Source of the DNA: a virus
DNA length: 40,069 bases
Strand: one strand, 5' to 3'
Virus record (IMG/VR): IMGVR_UViG_3300021961_000228
Location: 1 to 40,069 of that record
The translations under genes and the position numbers were made by a program. The notes beneath the pieces were generated by a model. That model did not search any database and was not told the DNA's origin. It worked only from the letters and a program-made list of their open reading frames with translations. Below, one piece after another: positions 9,156 to 18,520 of this stretch. How positions within the stretch are numbered: position 1 is the stretch's first letter; every line of letters starts with the position of its first letter.

Positions 9156-9644
9156 ATGGCAACTCTATCTGACAGCAAAATAATTGACCGTGAATCATCA
9201 AACAAGAGTTTGGCAGACAGATATTTGTCTGGTCAAGCTGCTGGTGGTGCTTACCAACCAGTTCAAAAGAACGTAAAGACTCAAGGATCTAATGAATTGT
9301 CTCTTGGTGGTAGCACTGCTGATAGAGATTGGACCGTTAGTAAGGGATTTTTGACCAAGGTAACAACTGGCACTGAGAATTTCAATAAGAGCGCACTCAG
9401 TTATAGTGATAATACCAGATTGGGTCCGGTGATCACCAATGGTGTAAACAAGATTGCTACAAACTGGAACGGAGGATCTTCAATCAAGGATTCGTTGTAT
9501 ACCGTTGACCCAGGCTTTGTTACAAATACTCCAACTGGTGCTACTCAGTTCAAAGATGCTACTGGAAATCAATCCAAGCAGCTTTCTATCTATTTGAAGG
9601 GATTCAATTCCAACAAATATATTAATGGCAAGTTTACCCGTTAA
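9156..9644 (+). CDS. Hypothetical virion-type protein
   Basis: 162 residues, soluble, no signal peptide or membrane segment. It is rich in Ser, Thr, Asn and Gly (SLGGSTADRDWTVSKGFLTK; NGVNKIATNWNGG; GNQSKQLSIYLKGF), a composition common in tail and neck proteins. I do not recognise the family. It lies between a virion propeller gene and the RuvC-like gene. Gene reality is supported by its codon use, the intergenic motif upstream and absence of any competing frame. Confidence 0.65.
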   Translation: MATLSDSKIIDRESSNKSLADRYLSGQAAGGAYQPVQKNVKTQGSNELSLGGSTADRDWTVSKGFLTKVTTGTENFNKSALSYSDNTRLGPVITNGVNKIATNWNGGSSIKDSLYTVDPGFVTNTPTGATQFKDATGNQSKQLSIYLKGFNSNKYINGKFTR

Positions 9645-9658
9645 TATATCTATTGTTA

Positions 9659-10171
9659 ATGGTTATACTGGGTTTAGATTCTTCAACATCTGTAACTGGA
9701 TGGGCGTTTAACGTTGATGGTAAGATCGAACAAGCGGGATTTATTGACACAAAAAAGTTCGAAACTACCAAAGAAAAAACGTTTCATGTAATTTCAGAAT
9801 TAGAAAAAGTGACACTCATAAAAAAGGTGGATCATATTAATCTTGAAGCTGCTCTAAGTGGTTTTGCAGGCGGGTTTACTTCACAACAAGTTATTATAAC
9901 TCTGGCTAGACACAACGCTGTATTTGCTTACATCATTGAAGAACATTTCAAGACGAAAGTAAATCTTTTATCGGTCACCACAATGCGTAAACATTTGTTT
10001 GGTAAGTGTCGTGTCAAGGGCATCAAACCAAAAGAGTTTGTAAAAGAAGAGTTGGAGAAGTTGATGCCAAACGTCACCAAGTTTACTGTTAAGAATAAGA
10101 AGGGAAATTGGGACGAACGAAATAGCGACATGTATGATGGAATTGTGTGCGCAATGTATGTCGAAAAATAA
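9659..10171 (+). CDS. RuvC-like RNase H-fold nuclease (Holliday junction resolvase type)
   Basis: 170 residues from the ATG at 9659; a TTG six bases upstream is in frame but less likely. GLDSSTSVTGWAF starts with the first catalytic Asp (D7), HINLEAALSGF supplies Glu63, and SDMYDGIVCAMY near the C-terminus carries the final acidic residues (D157, D160). This D/E/D layout and length fit the RuvC branch of RNase H-like nucleases. It would cut branched DNA during recombination-dependent replication or before packaging, the job done by the unrelated endonuclease VII in T4. It is followed by primase and Mre11-Rad50 genes, which supports a DNA metabolism role. Confidence 0.78.
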   Translation: MVILGLDSSTSVTGWAFNVDGKIEQAGFIDTKKFETTKEKTFHVISELEKVTLIKKVDHINLEAALSGFAGGFTSQQVIITLARHNAVFAYIIEEHFKTKVNLLSVTTMRKHLFGKCRVKGIKPKEFVKEELEKLMPNVTKFTVKNKKGNWDERNSDMYDGIVCAMYVEK

Positions 10172-10259
10172 AAAGTTGAATCTTCCGATTCGTCGTGTAG
10201 TATCTGAAGTGACGTATGGTAGAGACTTCTGTTATAGATACACTTACAAGACTGTTTAA
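10158..10259 (+). CDS. Possible 33-residue ORF overlapping the RuvC/primase junction
   Basis: ATG at 10158, offset by four bases from an in-frame Met of the RuvC-like gene, opens a 33-codon frame (MSKNKKLNLPIRRVVSEVTY) that ends inside the primase start. It bridges the 44-base gap and could couple translation from one gene to the next. It is very short, overlaps genes at both ends, and may be chance. Confidence 0.2.
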   Translation: MSKNKKLNLPIRRVVSEVTYGRDFCYRYTYKTV

Positions 10260-11127
10260 ACACAAACCGTCTGTCCAAAAGGGCGGAACGGAGTTGATGT
10301 TTTTTTGTCCTAATTGTAATCACTATAAAAGAAAGTTAAACGTAAACACCACAACTGGTTATTATCATTGTTGGGTTTGTAATTTTAGTGGTAAAGGATT
10401 CAAGAGTCTTCTAAACAAGATCAAAGCTCCGGCGGAGTTCTATGAGTCGTTGTGCAAAATAAAGGCTCCAAAAACAATCAAATCCGAAATCAAAAAGTTA
10501 CAACTTCCGTCTGAATTCAAACCCTTGTATAAGGCTAGTTCGGATGTTACGCACAAACACGCTTTGAACTATTGTTTCAAACGTGGTCTGTCGGTTTACG
10601 ATATGATTCGATACAACATCGGATATTGTTCTGATGGTCAATTCAAAAACAGAGTTGTGGTTCCGTCATATTCTGCAACGGGTGAACTAAACTTTTATTG
10701 TGGTCGAGACATCTATGAAAGTAAGATGAAGTATAGATTGTGTGACTCGACCAAGGATATTGTTGGATTTGAAATGTTCACCGATTTTAGTAAGCCTGTA
10801 ACTTTGGTGGAAGGTGTCTTTGACGCATTTTCTGTAAAATACAATGTGATTCCATTGTTTGGTAAAACGTTGTCTAACAAATTAAAGGCCAAGTTGTCGT
10901 CACAAAAACCTCCGAGGGTCAATGTGTTGTTGGACAATGATGCGATTAAAAACAGTTTGGATATTTGTCAATTCTTGGTTTGTAATGGAATTGATGCACA
11001 CTTGGTTTTGTTAAACGGTAAAGATCCAAACGAAATCGGACATAAAAATACTTGGAAAGCCATAGATGCCAGTGTTAAGATCTCTGAAAGCGATTTATTC
11101 AAATTGAAAATTAAACATAAGATATGA
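10216..11127 (+). CDS. DNA primase (T4 gp61-like; zinc finger plus Toprim)
   Basis: 303 residues. The N-terminal zinc-binding domain has Cys31-x2-Cys34 and HCWVC (Cys52, Cys55). The Toprim domain shows its conserved Glu in TLVEGVFDAF (E199) and the Asp pair in VNVLLDNDA (D240, D242). This is the architecture of DnaG-type and T4 gp61 primases, which make RNA primers for lagging-strand synthesis with the replicative helicase. T4 gp61 is 342 residues, so the length is close. Its last codons overlap the next gene (ATGA), so primase and the recombination nuclease are translationally coupled. Confidence 0.85.
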   Translation: MVETSVIDTLTRLFKHKPSVQKGGTELMFFCPNCNHYKRKLNVNTTTGYYHCWVCNFSGKGFKSLLNKIKAPAEFYESLCKIKAPKTIKSEIKKLQLPSEFKPLYKASSDVTHKHALNYCFKRGLSVYDMIRYNIGYCSDGQFKNRVVVPSYSATGELNFYCGRDIYESKMKYRLCDSTKDIVGFEMFTDFSKPVTLVEGVFDAFSVKYNVIPLFGKTLSNKLKAKLSSQKPPRVNVLLDNDAIKNSLDICQFLVCNGIDAHLVLLNGKDPNEIGHKNTWKAIDASVKISESDLFKLKIKHKI

Positions 11128-14100
11128 TAGTATTAAAAAACACAGATCAACGTATAGACAATGTGGTTCAGGTATCTGATATTCACATTCGTCTAACAAA
11201 GAGGCACGACGAATATACCTCTGTATTCGAACGTTTTTATACTGTCTTGGACAAACTCAAAAAGAACACAAGTTTGGTTTGTGTTATTACCGGTGACGTT
11301 TTCCATAACAAGTCTGACCTCAGTCCAGAGTGTGTTAAAATTGGTAGTGACTTCTTGAAGAATTGTGCGGATAGAGTTCCTACCATCTTGATTGCTGGTA
11401 ACCACGATGCTACATTAGCTAATAAGTCACGATTGGATTGTTTGACTCCCATCGTGGAAGCATTGAATCATCCCAATTTGTATTATCTAAAGCCCAGTGA
11501 GGTGTTTAGATATGAGAACATTTTGTTCAATCATTTCAGTGTATTTGATGAACCAGATAAGTATATCAACTATTATACCATTCCTTCAAGGTATAAGGTG
11601 GAAACTGATCATCACATCGCACTATTCCACGGACCTGTGAATGATGCCGTAACAGATGTTGGTTATACTGTCAGCAACAGAACCATCATGAATAATTTGT
11701 TTGAAGGTCACCACATCGCAATGTTGGGTGATATTCACAAACATCAGATACTTCAAGAATACAACGAGGATGAAAATAAGCCAGTGATTGTGTATGCTGG
11801 ATCAATGATTCAACAAAACCATGGTGAAGAACTCAAGGGTCATGGATTTTTGTTGTGGGATCTAAAGCGTAAGTTGTTCAAACACTATGAATTGGCGAAC
11901 GACTATGGTTTTTATACTGTCGAAATCAACAAGGGTAAGTTGGTAACAGATATTAGTGATATTCCCAAGAAGGCTCGTATCAGAACCAAGTGTTTTGAAT
12001 CTATTCCTTCACAAGTAAAAGAAGTTATCAATGAAATTAAGGATAAGTGTGAGATTCTTGAATCAACTTTTATTCGTATTGATGAATTTGATAACAGTTC
12101 TACTAAGATCAATCACGTTCTTGATATTCATAACATCTTCAATGTTGATTATCAAAACAAGTTAATTGAAGAAACACTGACTTCAAAAAAGACTGACAAG
12201 GCCTTGATTGAGAAAGTCAAGAATCTAAATAAGGATATCAACCTTCAAATTCCTAAAGATAAGACTCCAAAGAATATTCGATGGAAGCCAAAGACCTTTG
12301 AATTTGACAACATGTTTAGTTATGGTGAAGGTAATTATATCGACTTTACCAAACTCAAAGGAACTATTGGTTTGTTTGCTCCAAATGCTAGTGGTAAATC
12401 TAGTATCATGGATGCTTTGGCATTTTGTGTCTTCGATAAGTTCAGTAAGGGATACAAGGCTGGTCACGTTCTTAATACTCAAAAGATGAGCTTCAAGTGT
12501 AAGTTTAATTTTGAAGTGAGTGGTGTTGATTATTACATCGAACGTGAAGGTAAGGCTGATAAGAAGGGTAGTGTCAAGGTGGAGGTCAAATTCTATAAGA
12601 TTGACAAAGATGGTAACGAAGTGCCTTTGAACGGTGAAGCTCGTAGAAGCACCAATGATATTATCAGAGACTATGTTGGAACATACGATGACTTTATTTT
12701 GACCGTGTTGAGTGTTCAAAACAGTAAGGCTGGATCTTTTATTGATCTTGGTCAGACTGAACGCAAGGACTTGTTGTGCCAATTCATGGGATTGAATATC
12801 TTTGATCAACTTTATAATATTGCTAACGAGAACTTCAAGGAAACTAATACTCTATTGAAGAATATCAGTAAAGATCAATTGGAATCAGACCTTGTTACCA
12901 TATCTGGTAGTATCAATACCAACTTGGAAAACATTGCCTCTTTCAATGTTGAGTTGAAGAACTTGGAGTTAAAGAAAGATGAACATAATAATGAACTGTT
13001 ACAGTTGAGCAAGAATATTGTTAAACTGGATTCGGTCAAGTATGTTGATATCACTTCTCTTGAAAAAGATAAGATTGATTATGAGGAAAAAGTCAACAAG
13101 TTCACTTTGGATATTTCTGAGAATAAGACCAAGTTGGAAGAGACTGACTCCGAGATTTCACAGTTGAGTTCTTCTCTAAAGGCGTGTGATAACATTGAGA
13201 CTACATATCAAGAGTATAAGAATGCAAAGAAACTTGAAGAATCAAAGCAGGCTGAAATTGAACGATTGAAGTATGTTATCAAGACCAAGGTTGACAAACT
13301 CAAGAAGCTTGAAGAACATAAGTATGACCCTAATTGTGAATACTGCGTCAACAACGTGTTCGTAAAAGATGCTATTGCAACCAAACAAGATCTTGAAAAT
13401 GAAAAGGTCAACGCAACTACTATCATTGGTGAATACAACACTTTAAAGTCTAAGGTTGAAGAGTTTGGTGATATTGAGACTAGATACAAAAATTGTCAGA
13501 GTCTAAATAATGATAGAGTCAAATTGGAAAAGAAGCGTGGTGTTATCAATACGGCAATACTACGTGATGAAAACTATTTGATTACGTTGCAAAACAAGCT
13601 GAAGGATATTGTTGATGCAATTGATAGTTTCTATAAGAATAAGGATACTATTGAAAACAATCAGAAGTTGTTGGATCAAATTGATGAACACAAGTCTTTT
13701 ATCAAGGATATTGAAACTCAGATTAAGTTTGTGAATTCAAAATTGTTCACTGCTTCTACCGAAAAGGGTAAGTTGGAACTTCAATATAAGAATACTACCG
13801 ATCAATTGAATAAGGTAAAAGAGTTGGAGTCTTCATATGAAGCTTACAAGTTGTATACCGCAATTATTAGTCGTGACGGTATTCCATATGATGTTATTTC
13901 CAAGACCTTGCCAGAGATTGAGAAAGAAGTTAACAATATTCTTCATCAGATTGTTGAGTTTAGTGTTACTCTACAAACTGACGGTAAAAACATCATGACC
14001 AACATTGTTTATGATGACAAACGTTGGCCTCTTGAAATGGCTAGTGGTATGGAGAAGTTTGTGAGTGGATTGGCAATCAGAGTTGCTTTGATTAATATTA

Positions 14101-14315
14101 GTAATCTACCTAGACCCAATATTATTTGTATTGACGAAGGATTTGGATGTGCTGATAGTGATCATTTGGGACAGATGGGTGCTCTATTTACATATTTGAA
14201 ACACCAGTTTGAGTTTATTTGGATTATCAGCCATCTTGATCAAATGAGAGACATGGTTGATCAACAACTAGAGATCAAAAAAGAAAATGGGTATAGCAAG
14301 ATCGATTTTCGGTGA
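11124..14315 (+). CDS. Fused Mre11-Rad50 type recombination nuclease/ATPase (gp47-gp46 fusion)
   Basis: 1063 residues in one frame. Residues 1-~340 are an Mre11/SbcD/gp47 metallophosphoesterase: VQVSDIHIR (D19, H21), ITGDVFHNK (D58), AGNHDA (N93, H94, D95), LFHGPVNDA (H169) and LGDIHKH. After a ~40-residue linker, residues ~390-1063 are a Rad50/SbcC/gp46 ATPase: Walker A at ~419-427 (APNASGKSS), coiled-coil arms, zinc hook CEYC (738-741), ABC signature-like EMASGMEKF (~971-979) and Walker B IICIDEGFG (~1000-1008), then SHLDQM. In T4 these are two separate proteins that resect DNA ends and degrade host DNA. Fusion forces 1:1 stoichiometry. No internal stop or start pair marks a junction. Confidence 0.9.
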   Translation: MIVLKNTDQRIDNVVQVSDIHIRLTKRHDEYTSVFERFYTVLDKLKKNTSLVCVITGDVFHNKSDLSPECVKIGSDFLKNCADRVPTILIAGNHDATLANKSRLDCLTPIVEALNHPNLYYLKPSEVFRYENILFNHFSVFDEPDKYINYYTIPSRYKVETDHHIALFHGPVNDAVTDVGYTVSNRTIMNNLFEGHHIAMLGDIHKHQILQEYNEDENKPVIVYAGSMIQQNHGEELKGHGFLLWDLKRKLFKHYELANDYGFYTVEINKGKLVTDISDIPKKARIRTKCFESIPSQVKEVINEIKDKCEILESTFIRIDEFDNSSTKINHVLDIHNIFNVDYQNKLIEETLTSKKTDKALIEKVKNLNKDINLQIPKDKTPKNIRWKPKTFEFDNMFSYGEGNYIDFTKLKGTIGLFAPNASGKSSIMDALAFCVFDKFSKGYKAGHVLNTQKMSFKCKFNFEVSGVDYYIEREGKADKKGSVKVEVKFYKIDKDGNEVPLNGEARRSTNDIIRDYVGTYDDFILTVLSVQNSKAGSFIDLGQTERKDLLCQFMGLNIFDQLYNIANENFKETNTLLKNISKDQLESDLVTISGSINTNLENIASFNVELKNLELKKDEHNNELLQLSKNIVKLDSVKYVDITSLEKDKIDYEEKVNKFTLDISENKTKLEETDSEISQLSSSLKACDNIETTYQEYKNAKKLEESKQAEIERLKYVIKTKVDKLKKLEEHKYDPNCEYCVNNVFVKDAIATKQDLENEKVNATTIIGEYNTLKSKVEEFGDIETRYKNCQSLNNDRVKLEKKRGVINTAILRDENYLITLQNKLKDIVDAIDSFYKNKDTIENNQKLLDQIDEHKSFIKDIETQIKFVNSKLFTASTEKGKLELQYKNTTDQLNKVKELESSYEAYKLYTAIISRDGIPYDVISKTLPEIEKEVNNILHQIVEFSVTLQTDGKNIMTNIVYDDKRWPLEMASGMEKFVSGLAIRVALINISNLPRPNIICIDEGFGCADSDHLGQMGALFTYLKHQFEFIWIISHLDQMRDMVDQQLEIKKENGYSKIDFR

Positions 14316-14332
14316 AAAAAAGTTAAAGATGA

Positions 14333-14340
14333 TATAAATA
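14333..14340 (+). promoter_or_regulatory. TATAAATA site, candidate canonical T4-type late promoter
   Basis: An exact TATAAATA on the sense strand in the gap before the sheath gene, ~88 bases upstream of its ATG. In T4 this octamer is the gp55/gp33/gp45-dependent late promoter. It is one of few sense-strand copies at a gene start in this window, so it may drive the sheath transcript. Confidence 0.4.
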
Positions 14341-14363
14341 GTTAGGTGTTCCACTTTTCTGGC

Positions 14364-14373
14364 AATATTTATA
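14364..14373 (+). promoter_or_regulatory. AATATTTATA motif in the sheath leader
   Basis: The same ten bases found next to many start codons, but here 55 bases upstream of the sheath ATG at 14429, which has its own good Shine-Dalgarno sequence (GAAAGGAA, 14413-14420). The larger distance fits a promoter better than a translation signal. Confidence 0.45.
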
Positions 14374-14382
14374 AAGTAAACA

Positions 14383-14400
14383 TAACTTTTGGAAAAGTTA
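14383..14400 (+). repeat. Perfect inverted repeat in the sheath leader
   Basis: TAACTTTT and AAAAGTTA arms (8 bases each) separated by GG. It sits between the AATATTTATA motif and the Shine-Dalgarno sequence of the sheath gene, where it could be an operator or a weak leader hairpin. No T-run follows directly, so a terminator is unlikely. Confidence 0.4.
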
Positions 14401-14428
14401 AGTTGACACTCTGAAAGGAACATAAATT

Positions 14429-17400
14429 ATGCCAATTCAAGAAGGTGGACGCTGGAGTCCAACACAACAAATAGTAAGTCCTGGTGTATTCACCAGAGAA
14501 AATGACTTATCGGGGCTAGCCCAAGGCGTAGCCAACATCGGTGGTGCAATCGTGGCTCCGTTTGCTGACGGACCTGCGTTTTACCCAAATATTATAACTG
14601 ACGTAGCAACACTAGAACAACGCTTCGGTATTGCTGACGGTGTATACTACGGTCCCTACACTGCAAAAGAATATCTCATTCAACAAGGCGTTGTAACTAT
14701 CGTCCGTGTTGGTGGATTGACTGGTTACTGGCAAAAGAACCCATTGGTGGTTTATGCTGAACCAGGTCAATGGTTGAGAACATCAGACATTGGTGCTTTG
14801 ACCACTGCTTCGTTCATGTATTTGAACAGTGATGACTATACTGCGAACATTCAATATGTTCACAGCGCATCATCGTGGGAAATTCAACCAAACGCTCTAA
14901 CTAGAACAAACCCTCTCGCAGGTATCTGGATCACAGGTTCTAACACTACAAATCAAGAAATTGCTGATTTCGTTGGTGCAAATTCAAGTTTGCCAGACAT
15001 CAACAGTTTGTCTGCTTCTCTTGTAGTATTGAAAGATGCTTATCAATTGGTAAGTTTGACCACATACAATGCTGATTCAGCATTTAGTGCTTCGATTGTT
15101 GATAACGGACTAAAGGTAACTCCTTCAGGTGGTGGTTCTGACTATGCTTTGGCATGGTTTGATGTCACACAATGGGCACCAAGTGGATATATTTTCAAGT
15201 CTGGTTCTGGTGCATTTGCCTCTATTTTGATAGATAGTGGTATTACGGGCAACGTTGTAGCCGGATTCCCAGCTGGATCTGGATCTTATTTGACCGCTTC
15301 GGTAACTAAGATCAATAATCAACAAGTCAAGTTCCCATTCGTAGTATTGGATACAAGTGTTGGTGCAAATGCAAAGTTGTGTTCTCACAGAGAAACTGGT
15401 GCGAACACCGCATTCTCGCCACATCTTTATTCAACATTTGATTGTTCATACTTGACAATTAGTGGTAGTATCAATGCAAGATTTGGTAGTGCCGCATTGA
15501 CCAGTGGTTTCCCAGCCAACTATGATGGAACTGGTAACTTGAGTGGTAGTAAGTTGTATGCTGGTAAACAAGTAAGTCTTGGAACAGTAGAAACTGCACA
15601 ACTCAGCAGATACTTCGATGATGGTGGCAACTTAGCACCTTCGGGATCTGTTGGTTTGTATTTCTTCTTGAGTTCTAGTGCTCAAGGAAGTAGCACAGCT
15701 ACACCACAAACACAAATTGCTCGATCAATTCAAGAAAGCACTGAAGTTTCCTTCTTGTTGACTTCAAGCTTGTTGAACATTGGTGGTGATACAACCGATA
15801 TTACATTGGCATATGATCAAGATACATTTGATGCTACAAGCACATTGTATGTCAAGAGTGGTAGTTTTGCCACTGTTCGTAGTGCCGCAACTTGCGGTGC
15901 TGCATTGAGATTCTTGGGTCTTGTGAGTGGTTCTTATGGAGCATTTACAGGAAACTTCCAAGCTGATGGTTCGGGTGGATCTGATCCATGTAATCCATCT
16001 ACTACTGGTCGTTCTTCAGTTGTGTTAGCAGTTTTGGCAAATACCCAAAATGCTTCGACACAATTCAGTAGCGACTATGAAGTATACGGATTCGATACTT
16101 CTGCTGTAAGTCAATTGACCAGTTCAATATATCCATATCAAGGTATTGTAAATCCAAACGACAACGTTTATCAACTTATCTTGAGATACAACTGGACTGA
16201 TACTGATGGTAACGTTTCTGACGGAACCTATGGTTACTATGACTTCAGTTTGAATGAAGACGACAACAACTACATCAAGGACGTTTTCGGAATTGATCCA
16301 ACTGTTGGTAATCCTTCTAAACAAATTGCTGGTCAAAAGATTGAGGCTGCTTATAACTACATCCTCTTCGAAGACACCATCAAGAAGTTCGTTGCTGAAA
16401 AGACCCGTCCAAATGCTGAGGGTGGTGGTTGGAGATTGCAAGTAGCAACTGCTCCATCTGCTTCGTTCAGTGTTGGTGAGTCTATGAAGTTCTTGGATCA
16501 ATACTCACTAGATCCTAACAGTGGTGATTCACAATTTGCTATCACAAATGCTAAGACACCATGGATCTACAGTCAACAAATTGCTCCATTCAAGGGAAGC
16601 GCTGATGAAGTTGCTGTTCCTACCAAGTTCAAGTTGTTCAAGGTTCACACTCTCAGTGACGGTAGTTTGAGCAACAAGAAGTATAAGATCGAAATTAGCA
16701 ACGTTAAGTTGGCTGGAACTGTTCCAGGCAGCAACTGGGGTTCATTCACTCTTGCTGTTCGTGCTTACAGTGACACCGACAAGCGTCCTAAGTATCTCGA
16801 AATCTTCCAAAACTTGAACCTTGATCCAGACAGTGCAAACTTTGTTGCACGTCGTATTGGTGATCGTTATGCTTACATTACGAACACCAGTAAGATCGTA
16901 GAATACGGAACTTACGTAAACTTGAGTAAGTATGTTCGTATCGAAATGACTGATGTGGCATACCCACAATCGGTTGTTCCATACGGTTTCGAATCATATT
17001 CAACTCCAGTAGACGGAACTCTTGGTAACTTGTTGCCAGCAGTTCGTTACAGTAAGGCATCTATCTATGGTCTAGGACCTGGTAAGTATCCATCGGGAAC
17101 AGTGTTCGGTGAAGTTCCAGAAAGTGGAGCTGAAATCGCTGCTCTATATCCTACCGCTTCGTTTGGAGTTGGTATTGAGAACGATACAAAGCAATGGTTC
17201 AAGCCACTTCCATACTACGGTGGCGCAGATCAAAACGGTGAAAACATCGACTTTGATCTTGAAGCCAAAGTATGGGGAACAGCTGACTGTTCATACTATG
17301 CTCAAGGTGTAGCAGCAAGCACAGGCTCGTTGCTCGCTCCAAGTTTGAGTGGTAGTATTCCTTCAGTATACGATCCAGTCAACGAATCTACTTATGTAAG

Positions 17401-18400
17401 ACTTCGTAAGTTCGTGATTGGATTCCAAGGTGGATTTGATGGTCAATGGCCAGCAATTCCAATCAACGTTGGATCTGACATCACTGCTGGTAATACCCAA
17501 GGTTTGGATTGCACAAACATTACAAGCCCAGGTAGTATCGCATACAAGCAATGTATCACTGCTCTCGGTAACGCCGATGAGTTTGATATCAACTTGATCG
17601 TGTTGCCAGGTATCTTCCGTGAACAACACAGCTATGTCACCGAGATCACCATTGATATGTGTGAAGCTCGTGGAGATTGTTTCTACATCATGGATAACGT
17701 GGTGTTCCCAGCAAGTAACCAAAGCGTAGGTTTGATCAATGCAGCAATTAATACTGTTGCTACAATTGATAGTAACTATGTTGGAACTTACTATCCATGG
17801 GTCAAGATTTTGGATACAAACTTGAATAAGATTATCAGTGTTCCTCCTTCAGTAGTGTTGCCAGCAGTTTATGCTGCTAACGACAATGCTGCTGCAGAAT
17901 GGTATGCTCCAGCCGGTCTAAATCGTGGTGGTATCCCACAAGCTGTTCAAGTCCTAGACAGATTGACACATGCTGAACGTGACACTCTATATGAGAATCG
18001 TGTGAACCCAATCGCAGCATTCCCAGGTCAAGGTATCGTAGTTTGGGGTCAAAAGACTCTACAAATTGCTCCAAGTGCCTTGGATCGTATCAATGTTCGT
18101 CGTTTGTTGATCAACTTGAAGAAGTTTATCGCAAGTTCAAGCAACTACTTGGTATTTGAACAAAATGTTGCTTCAACTCGTAACCGTTTCTTGAGTATCG
18201 TCAATCCATACTTGGAGAGTGTTCAACAACGTAACGGTATCTATGCTTACCAAGTTAAGATGGATGCTGAAAACAACACTCCTGACTTGATTGATCGCAA
18301 TATTCTTTACGGTCAAATCTTCATTCAACCAACCAGAACTGCTGAATTCATATTGCTTGACTTCAACATTCTGCCAACTGGTGCTACTTTCGGTGAATAA
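14429..18400 (+). CDS. Contractile tail sheath protein (gp18-like), unusually long
   Basis: 1323 residues against 659 in T4 gp18. The N-terminus (IVSPGVFTREND; PNIITDVATLEQRFG; GPYTAKEYLIQQG; VTIVRVGG) and the C-terminus (CEARGDCFYIMD at ~1070; HAERDTLYENRVNPIAAFPG at ~1178; IVVWGQKTL; RINVRRLLINLKKFI; FEQNVASTRNRFLS; DFNILPTGATFGE) are typical of T4-like sheath proteins. The extra ~650 residues lie between and are beta-rich, Ser/Thr/Gly-rich, probably surface domains on each sheath subunit. Codon choice is of the highly expressed kind, with a Shine-Dalgarno sequence (GAAAGGAA) 8 bases before the ATG. A rho-independent terminator follows. The sheath contracts around the tube to drive penetration. 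Confidence 0.93.
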   Translation: MPIQEGGRWSPTQQIVSPGVFTRENDLSGLAQGVANIGGAIVAPFADGPAFYPNIITDVATLEQRFGIADGVYYGPYTAKEYLIQQGVVTIVRVGGLTGYWQKNPLVVYAEPGQWLRTSDIGALTTASFMYLNSDDYTANIQYVHSASSWEIQPNALTRTNPLAGIWITGSNTTNQEIADFVGANSSLPDINSLSASLVVLKDAYQLVSLTTYNADSAFSASIVDNGLKVTPSGGGSDYALAWFDVTQWAPSGYIFKSGSGAFASILIDSGITGNVVAGFPAGSGSYLTASVTKINNQQVKFPFVVLDTSVGANAKLCSHRETGANTAFSPHLYSTFDCSYLTISGSINARFGSAALTSGFPANYDGTGNLSGSKLYAGKQVSLGTVETAQLSRYFDDGGNLAPSGSVGLYFFLSSSAQGSSTATPQTQIARSIQESTEVSFLLTSSLLNIGGDTTDITLAYDQDTFDATSTLYVKSGSFATVRSAATCGAALRFLGLVSGSYGAFTGNFQADGSGGSDPCNPSTTGRSSVVLAVLANTQNASTQFSSDYEVYGFDTSAVSQLTSSIYPYQGIVNPNDNVYQLILRYNWTDTDGNVSDGTYGYYDFSLNEDDNNYIKDVFGIDPTVGNPSKQIAGQKIEAAYNYILFEDTIKKFVAEKTRPNAEGGGWRLQVATAPSASFSVGESMKFLDQYSLDPNSGDSQFAITNAKTPWIYSQQIAPFKGSADEVAVPTKFKLFKVHTLSDGSLSNKKYKIEISNVKLAGTVPGSNWGSFTLAVRAYSDTDKRPKYLEIFQNLNLDPDSANFVARRIGDRYAYITNTSKIVEYGTYVNLSKYVRIEMTDVAYPQSVVPYGFESYSTPVDGTLGNLLPAVRYSKASIYGLGPGKYPSGTVFGEVPESGAEIAALYPTASFGVGIENDTKQWFKPLPYYGGADQNGENIDFDLEAKVWGTADCSYYAQGVAASTGSLLAPSLSGSIPSVYDPVNESTYVRLRKFVIGFQGGFDGQWPAIPINVGSDITAGNTQGLDCTNITSPGSIAYKQCITALGNADEFDINLIVLPGIFREQHSYVTEITIDMCEARGDCFYIMDNVVFPASNQSVGLINAAINTVATIDSNYVGTYYPWVKILDTNLNKIISVPPSVVLPAVYAANDNAAAEWYAPAGLNRGGIPQAVQVLDRLTHAERDTLYENRVNPIAAFPGQGIVVWGQKTLQIAPSALDRINVRRLLINLKKFIASSSNYLVFEQNVASTRNRFLSIVNPYLESVQQRNGIYAYQVKMDAENNTPDLIDRNILYGQIFIQPTRTAEFILLDFNILPTGATFGE

Positions 18401-18422
18401 CCTAGAGTAAACTAAATCAAGA

Positions 18423-18450
18423 CCCCGGCCCTAAAAAGCCGGGGTTTTTT
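18423..18450 (+). terminator. Rho-independent terminator after the sheath gene
   Basis: A perfect 7-bp stem CCCCGGC/GCCGGGG with an 8-base loop (CCTAAAAA) is followed at once by six T. It stands out in AT-rich DNA and sits 22 bases after the sheath stop, so it isolates the highly expressed sheath from the head module. Confidence 0.93.
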
Positions 18451-18507
18451 GTTTATTTGAACAGACTAGATTGATAAATTAATATAGATATTTTTTGAGA
18501 ACACCAC

Positions 18508-18516
18508 ATATTTATA
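18508..18516 (+). promoter_or_regulatory. Start-proximal ATATTTATA motif
   Basis: ATATTTATA ends 4 bases before the ATG at 18521, between the sheath terminator and the next gene. After a strong terminator a promoter is required here, which makes this a good test site for promoter function of the motif. Confidence 0.6.
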
Positions 18517-18520
18517 TGCG

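Noticed and set aside
12225-12809. Long minus-strand frame (194 codons) inside the Mre11-Rad50 gene
   Set aside because: Fully antisense to conserved Walker A coding sequence; composition is not protein-like.
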